Shown piece after piece: positions 49,622-59,419 of a DNA stretch of 64,000 bases. Within the stretch, counting starts at the first letter, position 1; every line of letters starts with the position of its first letter. The position numbers and the translations under genes are program-made. The notes under the pieces are model-generated. The model searched no databases. It had not been told where the DNA came from and saw only the letters and a program-made list of their open reading frames with translations. Source of the DNA: Fen-1254 sp963778945 (lineage in GTDB: Bacteria > Bacteroidota > Ignavibacteria > UBA10030). Location: NCBI GenBank assembly GCA_963778945.1, contig CAVZWL010000005.1, positions 93,143 through 157,142 on the forward strand, given 5' to 3'.

Positions 49622-49686
49622 AAATATTGAATCCCGTTAACACGGGATGACATTCTTAGGCCTCCGGCTGCAGATTTAACGCAGAT
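49622..49686. repeat. 65-bp dispersed repeat, copy 1
   Basis: It runs from aaatattgaatcccg to cgcagat and contains the palindrome tcccgttaacacggga. It matches 58358-58422 with about five differences by eye. A degenerate third copy lies at 49729-49783. It sits in the 411-bp gap 49374-49784, which holds only these repeats plus cacagat words and no gene. Confidence 0.85.
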
Positions 49687-49784
49687 GACGGATTTCACAG
49701 ATATCGCTGATTTTTTGGAAATGGTTTTGTTCAGATATTGGAACCTTTAACATGGGAGGAAAATCAATCCTCCGGCTGCAGATA

Positions 49785-50538
49785 TTATACCGATTCCTTC
49801 GTGCAAATCAATATAGTTTCCTTAGTAAGAAAGCCGTACCTATTATGCGGGTCTTCTTCGTAGCTTCTTATCTCGACATGAAAACCGCAGTTGGACAATC
49901 TTTCTTTCAATCCCTTTGCTGAATATATCCGTACGTGGTCATGCTGTCCGAAATGTTTTAATCTGTCTTCATCGGTTGCAAGAGAAGAATCCTCGTAAAT
50001 TTCTCCTTCTTTAAAAGGAGTTTGAACAATGCAAATTCCCTGCATCTTTAGAATCCTGTAAAGCTCTCTCATTGCCTGGATATCGTCTTCAATATGTTCC
50101 ATGATGTGATAACAGATTATCAAATCATAGGATTTATCTGCAGCGTCAATATTTGTAATATCGAATTTGTTATCCGCTAAAAAATCGCCCGATCGATCCG
50201 TGCTCGTATAAGATAGGGAAGGATCATTTTTCATCTTTCTGTACAGAGCTCCGCGAAGGAGAAAAATCCAAAACTGCTGTAGCCGGCTTTAAGAATTCGG
50301 ATTCCAGCAATCTCCATAATCTGCGGCTGCGGGAAATGCTTCCGCAGTTTGGACAAATTCTGTCTCTATCTGCTATCGGTATAAATTTGCGAAGGTTTTT
50401 ACCGCATATATTGCATTGATGCTTTTTCCCTCTGTACAATTGATAATGGATCCGTCTAAAAATCGGCTCGTATCTGAATAATGCCCTTTGGGAAATGAAT
50501 CTTCTTAAAAACTGTTTTAAAGAGTTATACATTTCCAT
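49785..50538 (-). CDS. zinc-ribbon plus SAM methyltransferase protein, one frameshift
   Basis: About 250 residues. The N-terminal part has a four-cysteine ribbon (QCNICGKNLRKF and RICPNCGSISRSRRLWRLL). It is followed by the start of a methyltransferase fold (AVLDFSPSR). Near 50245 the frame breaks and continues YRKMKNDPSLSYTSTDRSGDF, YDLIICYHIMEHIEDDIQAM (motif II-III region) and IVQTPFKEGEIYED. The shape matches the methyltransferase type 11 group often found in surface-glycan loci. The target is unknown. Two short stretches of repeat flank it. Confidence 0.75.
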
Positions 50539-50584
50539 TCACTTAAAATATTTATCGCAGATGATGGATTACGCGAGTTACACT

Positions 50585-52175
50585 TCAGCTGCTGACGGTT
50601 ATATGGGTCCGGAGCGCGGCGGATTTCCATCTATAATATTTTTTGATAAGCCAAATAAGTGCCGCAGCGAAAACCGCTAGAACGAGAACAACGATGCAAA
50701 GAACTATTTTTGCGAGTATCGGGAAGCCCCATCGAACGTTGAAATCCATCGGAATGTACGAGTTCAGGGAAGTATCCGGCACGCCTGTATTATAGAAGCT
50801 CGTTAATATACGTCTGATATTCTCAGTATTTAAATGCAGGATATCGTTCACATGGCCGTATTCGGCAAAAATGATTTGTTTCCCATTTTTCAAATACGGC
50901 AGCAATTCTTTCGATGCATTTTCAGCCGGAGTGGAAAAATCTATGCTTCCGCTTATGAGTAATGTATGCACGTCGGATTGCCGCACCTTACGAAATTCCT
51001 CAGGCATCAAATGTACCGGCCACCGGCCGTAACTTAACGGACACCAGAGCAATTTGCCCATAGGAGAACCGAGGGGAGTTCCGGACGAGTCCATGCCGGT
51101 GCAATAATTGCGCGAAGAATCGAAATCCGCACACACGCCTTTCGAAGCAAGATCGCCCCATGTCATCAATGAAGGCATAACAAAATCGGACGCCAGCGAC
51201 ATCAATGCAAGTCCGCCGGCATCTCCATGTGCTGCAGCAACATACGCATCAAAGACCATTGCGGCTGTCTTCCGATGATACAGCAAAGCAAACGTAACGA
51301 CTTTTACTTTTCCCGGATTGATTGGAAATCCAAGCCATGTATGCGGCATGTTGTTCAGCACGGTCTGCATGTCTGCGTAGAGATCTTTGCTCCGCAGGCG
51401 CATCGTAGAATCGCGCGACCAAAGGGTCGAGTAACGCTTGAGCTGCGCATCGATCACTTTGGGTTCCCAGATAAAATGACCGGGCGGATTAACACCGATC
51501 ATCGCCGATCTGCTTATGCGCTCAGGATGCTTAAGTCCGTACAGATATGCAACACGTGTTCCGTAACTTACGCTTAAAAGATTCAATCGTTCATAACCTA
51601 ATACGCTGCGGACCAATTCGTTATCTTCTATAACCTCGAGCATCGTGTATCCGTCAAGATCGATTCCCTGCGCAGTCAGACGCTGAGCGCCGCCGTCCAT
51701 GCATGTCCGATCGCCTCCATCGATTCTTTGTCCAGCAGATCGCCGTTTCCTGTAAACGTTTTTGCTAATTCCGGGCAGTCGAGCACAGTTGAACCATCCA
51801 CGCCTCTATATCCGACCATAACAAGATCGTGTTCGGTGAGCAAATATCGAATTTCTTCGATATCCCAGTTCAGATTACTCTGCCCGGGTCCTCCGGAAAG
51901 AAAAAAAATAGGCTCAGCGGAATTTTTTACATGAGAGTGAACGCGGAAAAAGGGGATGTTGATGAAGCGGGATGCGGGCTTGCTTCTGTTTTCCGGCACT
52001 GTGATAGTTCCATAGTCGGCATCGTACGTTCCGGATCCTGTCTTAAAGGGTTTGGATTCGATGACAAAGCTGTTTGACTTAGCTTCTACAGATGGAAGGG
52101 GATAGTGGTCGTTTTTGCTGCATCCGACAATTGAAATCAGAAGTGCCGGAAGAATGAACCTGATTATCTGTTTCA
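50585..52175 (-). CDS. alpha/beta-hydrolase lipoprotein (tripeptidyl aminopeptidase/proline iminopeptidase-like), one frameshift
   Basis: About 529 residues. ATG at 52175 opens a lipoprotein signal (LLISIVGC, lipobox Cys). It is followed by SRFINIPFFRVHSH, FFLSGGPGQSNLNWDIEEIR (oxyanion HGGP-like) and LVMVGYRGVDGS. One base is off near 51685; the frame then gives MDGGAQRLTAQGIDLDGYTM. The nucleophile elbow is NLLSVSYGTRVAYLYGLKHP (G/S-x-S-x-G). The late Asp and His are in LLISGSIDFSTPAENA and EYGHVNDI. A C-terminal membrane helix (IVLCIVVLVLAVFAAALIW) with a basic tail is an unusual addition to this family. Confidence 0.8.
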
Positions 52176-52639
52176 TGAGTAATGCTCCGCTGCCTTGAGG
52201 AAGAGCCGTCTTTTTGTTATATTGAATAAGAAAATCTTGAGTAACATGGAACTGCTGACCCGCTAAAAGCAAATCACGTACACAATGTACTGGAAGAGAA
52301 AAAGGATGTCAAGAAGGAAAAGAAGTTCAAGATGCTGAGGTTGAGAAGATATTTTTTTGGATCCGGGACAGCTTGTTTGTCCGCTCTCAATTTTTCCTTC
52401 TTGCACTGCAGTACAACGGCGCTTTGCCATATCGAATCCTGCTGACAGCCGGAATCGGAAAGACGCTCTTACGCCATTAAGATTGCCCGTTCCGCTCAAT
52501 GTCCGCCGGTTTATCCGCCAAATTTGACTGCTCTAAGGATGCCGATCGTCCTTTTTTTGTACCATCCATATGAAACCTGTTGTTTCGATATATTGTTCTG
52601 TATGAAGAGGTATTTCGAGGAAAAATAGCAGTATAGGAT
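52176..52639. repeat. 464-bp gap holding a 75-bp dispersed repeat (52247-52321)
   Basis: The segment starting gaactgctgacccgc and ending ggatgtcaagaaggaaaag aligns with 59208-59283 (gaactgctccgccc … ggatgtcaagaagggaagg). Ends are near-identical and the middle is more variable. The remainder up to the tolC start shows no gene. It should contain divergent promoters for the hydrolase and the efflux operon. Confidence 0.65.
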
Positions 52640-53956
52640 ATGAGAAGAACGATATGTTTATTAGGGCTTCTGATACGCTTCGCGCCGGTTGTTCTGCCGC
52701 AAAGCGTATCAGATTCGCTCCTGCAGAGGGGTTCCCTGCAGAACTGCGTCCAATATGCGCTTATCCATCAGCCGGCCATACACCAGTCTCTCCTCGATGA
52801 AGAGATAACGGAACGCGCCATACAAAGCAATTTGGCGGATTGGTATCCGCAGTTGAATTTTAGCTACAATATCATGCACTTTCCGCAGGTGCCCGTTTCT
52901 GTCGTTGGTGGAAATCCTATTCAGGAAAGTTTGCCGAATTCATCGATGGGTCAGCTTTCTCTGACTCAGACTCTCTTCAATAGAGATGTTTTACTGGCAA
53001 GCAGAAGTGCGTCCGATGTACGGCGTCGCGTCAAGCAGCAAACAATCAGCAGTAAAATCGATGTCGTGGTCAGTGTTAGCAAAGCATATTACGCGGTGCT
53101 GGAAACGCAGCAGCAAATTGCACTTCTGGACGAAGACATCGTTCGTTTGCGGCAAAGTTTGAAGGATGCTTATGAACAGTACCATGGCGGTGTTGTCGAT
53201 AATATCGACTACAAAAGAGCGATGATCCTGCTCAATAATGCACTCCAAGAGAAAGTGCAAAATGTGGAACTGCTGAAGGCACGGTTCGTTTTTCTGAAAG
53301 AGCAAATGGGCTGTCCTATGGATACAGAACTGCAGATTCAAAACGACAGCACGCAAATGGAACGCGATGCGTTTTTCGATACGAATCAGTCGCTGAATGT
53401 TGAAAACAGAATTGAATATCAGGAATTGCTGACACTGAAACGTCTGCAGGAAGCCGATGCTGCCTATGCGAAGTGGAGCTTTCTGCCTTCTTTCAGTGCG
53501 TTCGCCAGTTATACGCTCAATTATCAGCAGAATGCGCTCTCGCGGTTGTACGATCAAAATTATCCGAGCTCTTTCGTGGGACTGCAGTTATCCTTTCCGA
53601 TCTTCCAAGGCGGAAAGCGTCTGCAGAAAATCCGTCAGTCACAATTGGAGCTGCAGCGGATCGATGACGATTTTCTTTTGCTGCAGAATTCCGTCAATGC
53701 CGAGTACGCACAGGCAGCGGCAACGTATAAGAGCAACCTGAACACCTATGCCGTCCTGAAAGAAAACCAGGAACTCGCAAAAGATGTGTATCACACAATC
53801 CAGCTTCAGTATAAAGCCGGCACAAAAACGTATCTGGAGGTTATTACGGCTGAATCGGAACTCAGAGAGACGCAGGTCAATTACACCGCCGCACTCTATC
53901 AGGTCATGAGCAGCAAGCTTGATGTGCAGAAGGCATTAGGAACTATACATTATTAA
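52640..53956 (+). CDS. tolC: TolC-family outer-membrane efflux protein
   Basis: 438 residues, intact. A signal peptide (ICLLGLLIRFAPVVLPQ) precedes two repeats of the TolC helical-barrel domain: NCVQYALIHQPAIHQSLLDE, YPQLNFSYNI, TQTLFNRDVLLASRSASD, then SFLPSFSAFASYTLNY, LQLSFPIFQGGKRLQKIRQS and YKAGTKTYLEVITAESELRE. It trimerises into the outer-membrane exit duct. It is the first gene of a tripartite operon: the membrane-fusion protein starts 2 bases after its stop and the RND pump follows. Confidence 0.92.
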   Translation: MRRTICLLGLLIRFAPVVLPQSVSDSLLQRGSLQNCVQYALIHQPAIHQSLLDEEITERAIQSNLADWYPQLNFSYNIMHFPQVPVSVVGGNPIQESLPNSSMGQLSLTQTLFNRDVLLASRSASDVRRRVKQQTISSKIDVVVSVSKAYYAVLETQQQIALLDEDIVRLRQSLKDAYEQYHGGVVDNIDYKRAMILLNNALQEKVQNVELLKARFVFLKEQMGCPMDTELQIQNDSTQMERDAFFDTNQSLNVENRIEYQELLTLKRLQEADAAYAKWSFLPSFSAFASYTLNYQQNALSRLYDQNYPSSFVGLQLSFPIFQGGKRLQKIRQSQLELQRIDDDFLLLQNSVNAEYAQAAATYKSNLNTYAVLKENQELAKDVYHTIQLQYKAGTKTYLEVITAESELRETQVNYTAALYQVMSSKLDVQKALGTIHY

Positions 53957-53957
53957 T

Positions 53958-55080
53958 ATGGAATCGATTCGTATGAGACAAATATATTTTATGGCCGCGC
54001 TCGCAGCTGTTGCTGCCGTCTTTTTGGAATCCTGCAACGGCGCAAAGGGCTCCGATCAAAAAACGCCTCCGCCGGTCCCTGTTGAGGCATATCAGGTAAC
54101 GCCGGGGAACAGCACATACTATGACGAATATCCCGCCACCGTTACTGCATTGAATCAGGTGGAGATCAGGCCGGAAGTATCGGGATATATTACCGGAATA
54201 TTTTTTACGGATGGACAGCATGTATCGAAAGGAGCGAAACTTTATACGATCGATCAGCAGCAGTATAAAGCTCTCTACGATCAGGCGCTCGCTAATTTGA
54301 ATGTCGCGAAAGCCAATCTTGCCAAAACACAGGAAGATGCGGACAGGTACGACGATCTTGCGAAGCAGGATGCCGTGGCCAGGCAGACCGTCGACCATGC
54401 AAAGACGGATTTACGATCCGCCAAAATGCAGGTCGCGGCAGCAGAGGCAAACGTCAAAAGCGTGCAGACCAATTTACGCTATTCGATTTTCTATGCGCCG
54501 TTCGACGGCACTATCGGAATTTCATCGGTTAAATTGGGATCGGCAGTAACAGCCGGACAAACGTTGCTTAACACCGTTTCTTCGGACGACCCTATGGGCG
54601 TCGATTGTGCCGTCGATGAAAAACAAATCAATCGTTTCGTTCAGCTGTTGCAAAAAGAATCCCGAAGATCAGGATTCCATTTTCACTATGGTGCTTCCCG
54701 ATCAATCCATCTATCCGTCTCCGGGCCGTTTGATTCTTTTAGACCGCGCCGTCGATCCGCAAACCGGTACTATTCGAATACGCGTCATATTCCCTAATGC
54801 CGACAAGATTTTAAAGCCGGGACTCTCATGCAATTTGCGCATCAAAGCCGGCGGTGTTCTGAAGAGCATTCTTATTCCGTATAAAGCGGTGATGGAACAG
54901 ATGGGAGAATATTTTGTCTTCAAAATTAACGGCAGCGCAGTATCGCAGGGAAGAGTCTCTCTCGGTATGACGATCAACGACAAAGTGGTCGTAAAAGACG
55001 GTTTACAGCTCGGCGATCGCATTGTAACGGAGGGAATTCAAAAACTGAAAGACAATTCTTCCGTTGTCGTTGATTGCTGA
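53958..55080 (+). CDS. RND efflux membrane-fusion protein (lipoprotein), one frameshift
   Basis: About 373 residues. The lipoprotein signal ends FLESCNG. VEIRPEVSGYITGIFFTDGQ and VSKGAKLYTIDQQQY form the lipoyl half-motif; a coiled-coil hairpin (AKANLAKTQEDADRYDDLAK…) and YAPFDGTIGISSVKLGSAVT follow. Near 54655 the frame breaks and continues EDQDSIFTMVLPDQ, RAVDPQTGTIRIRVIFPNAD and LKPGLSCNLRIKAGG, with the membrane-proximal domain ending NSSVVVDC. It links the RND pump to TolC in the periplasm. The family matches AcrA/MexA. Confidence 0.9.
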
Positions 55081-55137
55081 CGCTGCAAAACCGGGCGCTG
55101 CAGCGTCCCGGCAAAAGTAGAATTCAACGGACACTCC

Positions 55138-58100
55138 ATGATAGCAAATCTCTTTATCAGAAGGCCGATTTCAGCCATTGTCATATCAATTAGTCATCGT
55201 ACTGGTTGGTATGCTCGCAATTTTTAAATTGCCTGTCAGCCAATACCCCGATATTTCACCGCCTACGGTCCAGATATCCGGAATCTTCAACGGCGCCGAT
55301 GCGCAGACGGTTGAACAGACCGTGACAACCCCCATCGAATCTCAGGTGAACGGAACACCCGGCATGGCATACATGCAGGGAAACAGCACCAGCGACGGCC
55401 GGACAACCATCAATGTTATCTTGAATGTCGGAACGGATCCGAACATTGCGGCTCTCGATGTTCAGAACAGAGTCGGCATTGCAACACCGCTCCTGCCGGA
55501 TGATGTCAAGCGCCTGGGACTGGTCACAAGAAAACGAACGTCAAGTATTTTGCTCCTCGTTGCAATGTATTCCCCCGGCGGGACTCATGAGCGTGACATT
55601 CGTGGACAACTTTACCAATATTTTCGTAAGAGATGCGCTGCTCCGTGTTCAGCGGTGTCGGCGATATTTTTACGCGAGCGGATGATTTCAGCATGCGTGT
55701 GTGGCTGGAACCCGATAAACTCGCGCAGCTCGGTCTTACCGCAGACGATGTCACGAATGCATCTGACCGAACAAAATCTTCAGATCGCTGCGGGTGCAGT
55801 CGGCGCTCCGCCGCAAAAATCGAATCAGGCGTTCGAGTACACGGTATTCACGAACAGCCGGTTGAATTCGGAAGAGCAGTTCGGCAAAATGATTGTCCGG
55901 GCAAATACACAGGAAGGCTCTGTCGTTCATTTAAAGGATGTTGCGCGCATTCAGCTGGGCAAATTCAGCTACGCTAATAATTCGTTTGTCGACGGCAAGC
56001 GGGCATCCTATCTGCTCATCTTTCAGGCCCCGGGGAGCAATGCGCTGGATGTTGCACAGGGAATCTACACAACGATGAATCAGCTGAAAAAATCATTTCC
56101 CAAGGATATCGATTACGTCGTGCCGTTTGAGTCTGTGTCCGTTGTAAAAGTCTCGATCGATGAAGTCGTTATGACTTTACTTGAAGCGCTCGGGCTTGTC
56201 GTCCTTGTGGTATTCCTTTTCCTGCAAAGCGGCCGTGCAACGCTTATCCCGGTTCTGGCAATTCCGGTTTCTCTCATCGGCACGTTTGCATTCTTTATTC
56301 CCCTGGGATTTACCATCAACACGCTGACCATGTTCGGATTTGTGCTTGCCATCGGTATTGTAGTCGACGATGCGATTATTGTTGTAGAAGCGGTGCAGCA
56401 TTATATCGACCGTGAGGGACTATCGCCCGTAGAAGCCACAACCAAAGCCATGAAAGACATTTCCGGCCCCGTTGTTGCAATTGCGCTCATTCTGGCGGCA
56501 GTCTTTGTTCCTGTTAGTTTTATGCCCGGAATTGTCGGCAGGCTGTATCAGCAGTTTGCCATCACCATCGCAGTTTCCGTTCTGATCTCCGCTTTCGTTG
56601 CATTATCTCTGACGCCGGCGCTGTGTACTCTGTTTTTAAAACCGACACAGATGACGCGGGAATCGAAAGGATTGAGAAAATTATTTTTCAGATTCAACGA
56701 ATGGTTCCAGAGAACGACCGGCTCGTACGCAGCAGGAGTTAAGAAGTGCATCGACGCAGCTCCTTTTGTTCTTATCATGCTTATCTGTCTATATGCCGGG
56801 ACCGTTCTGCTCTTTAAAAATAAGCCGACGGGATTTATTCCCACGGAAGACGAAGGCCGTGTGTATGTAACATTCGAATTGCCCGAGGCATCGTCTACGT
56901 CCAGAACGCTGGACGTGCTGAATTCCGTGATGGAAATTCTAAAACAGACGCCGGGTATCGCTCACTATGCAGCCCTCGGAGGCCTGAACGTCGTAACATT
57001 CGCAACCAAATCAAACAGCGGCACGGTCTTCGTCCAGTTGAAACCGTGGGATGAACGGACTGATAAGTCGCTCCAGCTGGGCTCGCTTATAGCAGCGCTG
57101 CAGAGGAAGTTTTCATCGATTGAAGGCGCAAACATACTCGTCATATCGCCGCCGGCGATTCCCGGATCTCGGAGCCACGGGCGGATTCACTTTTGAATTA
57201 GAACAGCATGAGAGCTCGGACGACATTAAACAATTTGAGAACGTCGTGCAGTCATTCGTTGCCGCAGCCAATAAGCGGCCGGAATTGAGCCGGGTGTTTT
57301 CTTTCTTCACTGCGCGCACGCCGGGCTACGAGGTAGATGTAGACAGGGAAAAATGCAAAAAGCTGGGACTTTCAATCGCAAATGTATACTCTACGCTGCA
57401 AACATTTCTCGGCAGCCGGTATGTCAATGATTTCACAATTTACGGCAGGAATTTCCATGTCGTTGCGCAGGCCGATACGGCCTTCCGGGCGGATATTGAA
57501 AATTTATCCAAGTATTATGTCAAGAATGCTGCAGGCGAGATGATTCCCTTAAGTTCGGTCATCACATCGAAAGTCGTAGAAAACGCGCCGCTCATATCGC
57601 ATTATAATCTTTTCCGCGCTACAGAAATAAACGGCAATGCGGCTCAAGGCTACAGCAGCGGACAGGCAATCGCGGCTTTGCGCGAGGTGGCAGCGAGTGT
57701 TTTGCCTGCCGGCTACGGCTATGAATTTTCCGGCCTCAGCAGGGAAGAAATCAATGCGGGCAGCAGCACTGCGGCGATTTTTGCTTTATCCATTATTTTT
57801 GTCTTTTTATTCCTTACGGCGCTGTATGAAAGCTGGTCGGTGCCGTTCTCCGTCCTGTTTGCCGTACCTATCGGAGCATTCGGCGCTATTCTTACGCTCA
57901 CATTTCTGCCCGGACTGAGCAACAATGTGTATGCTCAGATCGGGTTAGTCACATTAATCGGCCTGGCGGCAAAGAACGCCATTCTTATCGTGGAATTTGC
58001 AAAACAACGCGTTGATAAAGGCATGCCCCTTGTTCCTGCGACCATCGAAGCCGTTACATTGCGTCTGCGTCCCATTCTTATGACGTCCATGGCATTCATT

Positions 58101-58290
58101 CTGGGTGTGGCGCCTCTGGCGTTCGCAACCGGTGCCGGGGCACAAGCGAGATCCACAATCGGATGGACGGTATTCGGCGGCATGCTGGCTGCAACGATGC
58201 TCGCGATATTTGCGGTTCCGGTGTTGTTTCGTGACGATTACACGTATTGCCTACGGCAGGAAAAAATTGGAAGAGATGAGCAATAAGTGA
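55138..58290 (+). CDS. RND (HAE1/AcrB-type) multidrug efflux transporter, frame broken about six times
   Basis: About 1050 residues, the standard length. ATG at 55138 gives MIANLFIRRPISAIVIS; breaks lie near 55185, 55580, 55640, 55760, 57175 and 58230. Pieces in order: VIVLVGMLAIFKLPVSQYPD, FVDNFTNIFVRDALLRV, SGVGDIFTRADDFSMRVWLE, LTEQNLQIAAGAVGAPPQ, then the proton-relay helix GFVLAIGIVVDDAIIVVEAV (GxVxDDAIxVVE). PVSFMPGIVGRLYQQFAIT, ALYESWSVPFSVLFAVPIGA, VTLIGLAAKNAILIVEFAK and TRIAYGRKKLEEMSNK end the protein. It exports drugs, bile-like or lipophilic compounds using proton-motive force. The density of breaks here is the highest in the window, though each resumes in the right place. Confidence 0.9.
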
Positions 58291-58357
58291 TAACGCAGAT
58301 TACACAGATAGGAAGCAGATTGTAGATTATCACAGATTAAACAAATTGTGATTTTAG

Positions 58358-58422
58358 AAATATTGAATCCCGTTAACGCGGGATGACATTCTTGGGCCTC
58401 CGGCTGCTGATTTGGCGCAGAT
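58358..58422. repeat. 65-bp dispersed repeat, copy 2
   Basis: Near-identical to 49622-49686 (palindrome tcccgttaacgcggga, then ggcctccggctgc). It is preceded at 58291-58350 by cgcagattacacagat words as in copy 1, though copy 1 has those words on the other side. Confidence 0.85.
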
Positions 58423-58479
58423 AGGAACAAACCAGAGAGTCGGTTATTGTAGCCGCGACGGGTCGTCGCGGGATATCCC

Positions 58480-58513
58480 GACACCAACTTGCCCGACTCA
58501 GGCGGGCGGTGTC
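58480..58513. repeat. G/C-rich palindrome unit, unsplit copy
   Basis: gacacc…gcccg and cgggc…ggtgtc form a two-part stem around actcagg. A sister unit begins gacaccacctggcccgcctc at 58543 and finishes aggagggcggcgtcggctac from 58664, with the MITE-like copy 2 in between. The unsplit unit therefore shows what the target looked like. Confidence 0.7.
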
Positions 58514-58562
58514 GGCTACAGAGGATGGTCGCGGGAAATCCTGACACCACCTGGCCCGCCTC

Positions 58563-58658
58563 GAGATGTGGACGAAAAGTCGGCTCCGCGGGAATTCATG
58601 TCTTACTCTAAGACGGATTTGCGATATCTATTTTCAACTCCTGAGTTCTCGTCCGCGT
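58563..58658. mobile_element. 95-96-bp MITE-like element, copy 2 (inside a palindromic repeat)
   Basis: The left end gatgtggacgaaaagt and the right end (reverse complement acgcggacgagaact) are terminal inverted repeats. The core actctaagacggat and tattttcaact are shared with copy 1. It interrupts a repeat unit whose intact neighbour lies at 58480-58513, with ctc on both sides of the insert. It has no coding capacity. Confidence 0.75.
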
Positions 58659-58719
58659 TTCTCAGGAGGGCGGCGTCGGCTACGGAAAATCGCGGGCGAA
58701 AACATGAAATGACGGAACG

Positions 58720-59157
58720 CTACTGTATGTGCATTGAAAACAGATATGCTCTTTTTTCAAAGCCAAGTTTTTCATAAAACTTGTGCGCATTGACTCTTGG
58801 AAAGCCGGAATCCAATTCCACTCTTTTATATCCCGATGCTTTCGATTCTTCTATCACTTTATTCATCAGCTTCGTTCCGATACCGCTGCCCCGATGTTTT
58901 TCATCGACAACCAATGCATAGATGTATGAAATATATCCTTCCTGCCAGAGGTTGTTGACAACAGCGTAAGCGCAGAATCCGACGATTGTATTATTCATTC
59001 GGGCGCAAAATAAACGATCTGTTTCGGATTCAATTCCCCGGTAAAAAACTTTTTGCAGTTCTGCTTTATTAAGAATTTTATGAGGCCAAAGCTGTTCAAA
59101 GAGCGGATAAACATTTTTAAAATCAGCTTTGTCTGCCGTGTATATTTGTGTTTCCAT
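58720..59157 (-). CDS. GNAT-family N-acetyltransferase
   Basis: 145 residues, intact, from ATG at 59157 (METQIYTADKADFKNVYPLF). The acetyl-CoA motif is YIYALVVDEKHRGSGIGTKLMNKVIEESKA (the R-G-x-G-I/G-x-L core is RGSGIG). The C-terminal NAHKFYEKLGFEKRAYLFS is the usual motif B. The pattern resembles aminoglycoside/AAC(6')-like or ribosomal-protein-like small acetyltransferases; the substrate is unknown. The upstream frame extends into a dispersed repeat, so this shorter start is preferred. Confidence 0.87.
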   Translation of the reverse strand: METQIYTADKADFKNVYPLFEQLWPHKILNKAELQKVFYRGIESETDRLFCARMNNTIVGFCAYAVVNNLWQEGYISYIYALVVDEKHRGSGIGTKLMNKVIEESKASGYKRVELDSGFPRVNAHKFYEKLGFEKRAYLFSMHIQ

Positions 59158-59207
59158 AGGATGAGCTGTCCTTTTATCTCTCTTTTTTATGGATATTTTA
59201 GGGAATG

Positions 59208-59283
59208 AGGAACTGCTCCGCCCAACAAAGCAATTCACGAATGAAATATAATCGAAGAGACGTTGGATGTCAAGAAGGGAAGG
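59208..59283. repeat. 75-bp dispersed repeat, copy 2
   Basis: Aligns with 52247-52321: both start gaactgct and end ggatgtcaagaagg, with aaagcaa.tcacg and gaagag in the middle. It lies upstream of both the GNAT and the carboxylesterase. Confidence 0.65.
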
Positions 59284-59419
59284 ACGATGAGCTTTCTTCG
59301 CGGTTTCTTTGGCGCTCGTCTTATTGTTTTATTTGTAATTTTTCCCGACTATGACTCCGCGTGAATGAGTATCGGATAATCTGAAGCACCAGGACATTCA
59401 AAACATAAAAGGTGAAATT

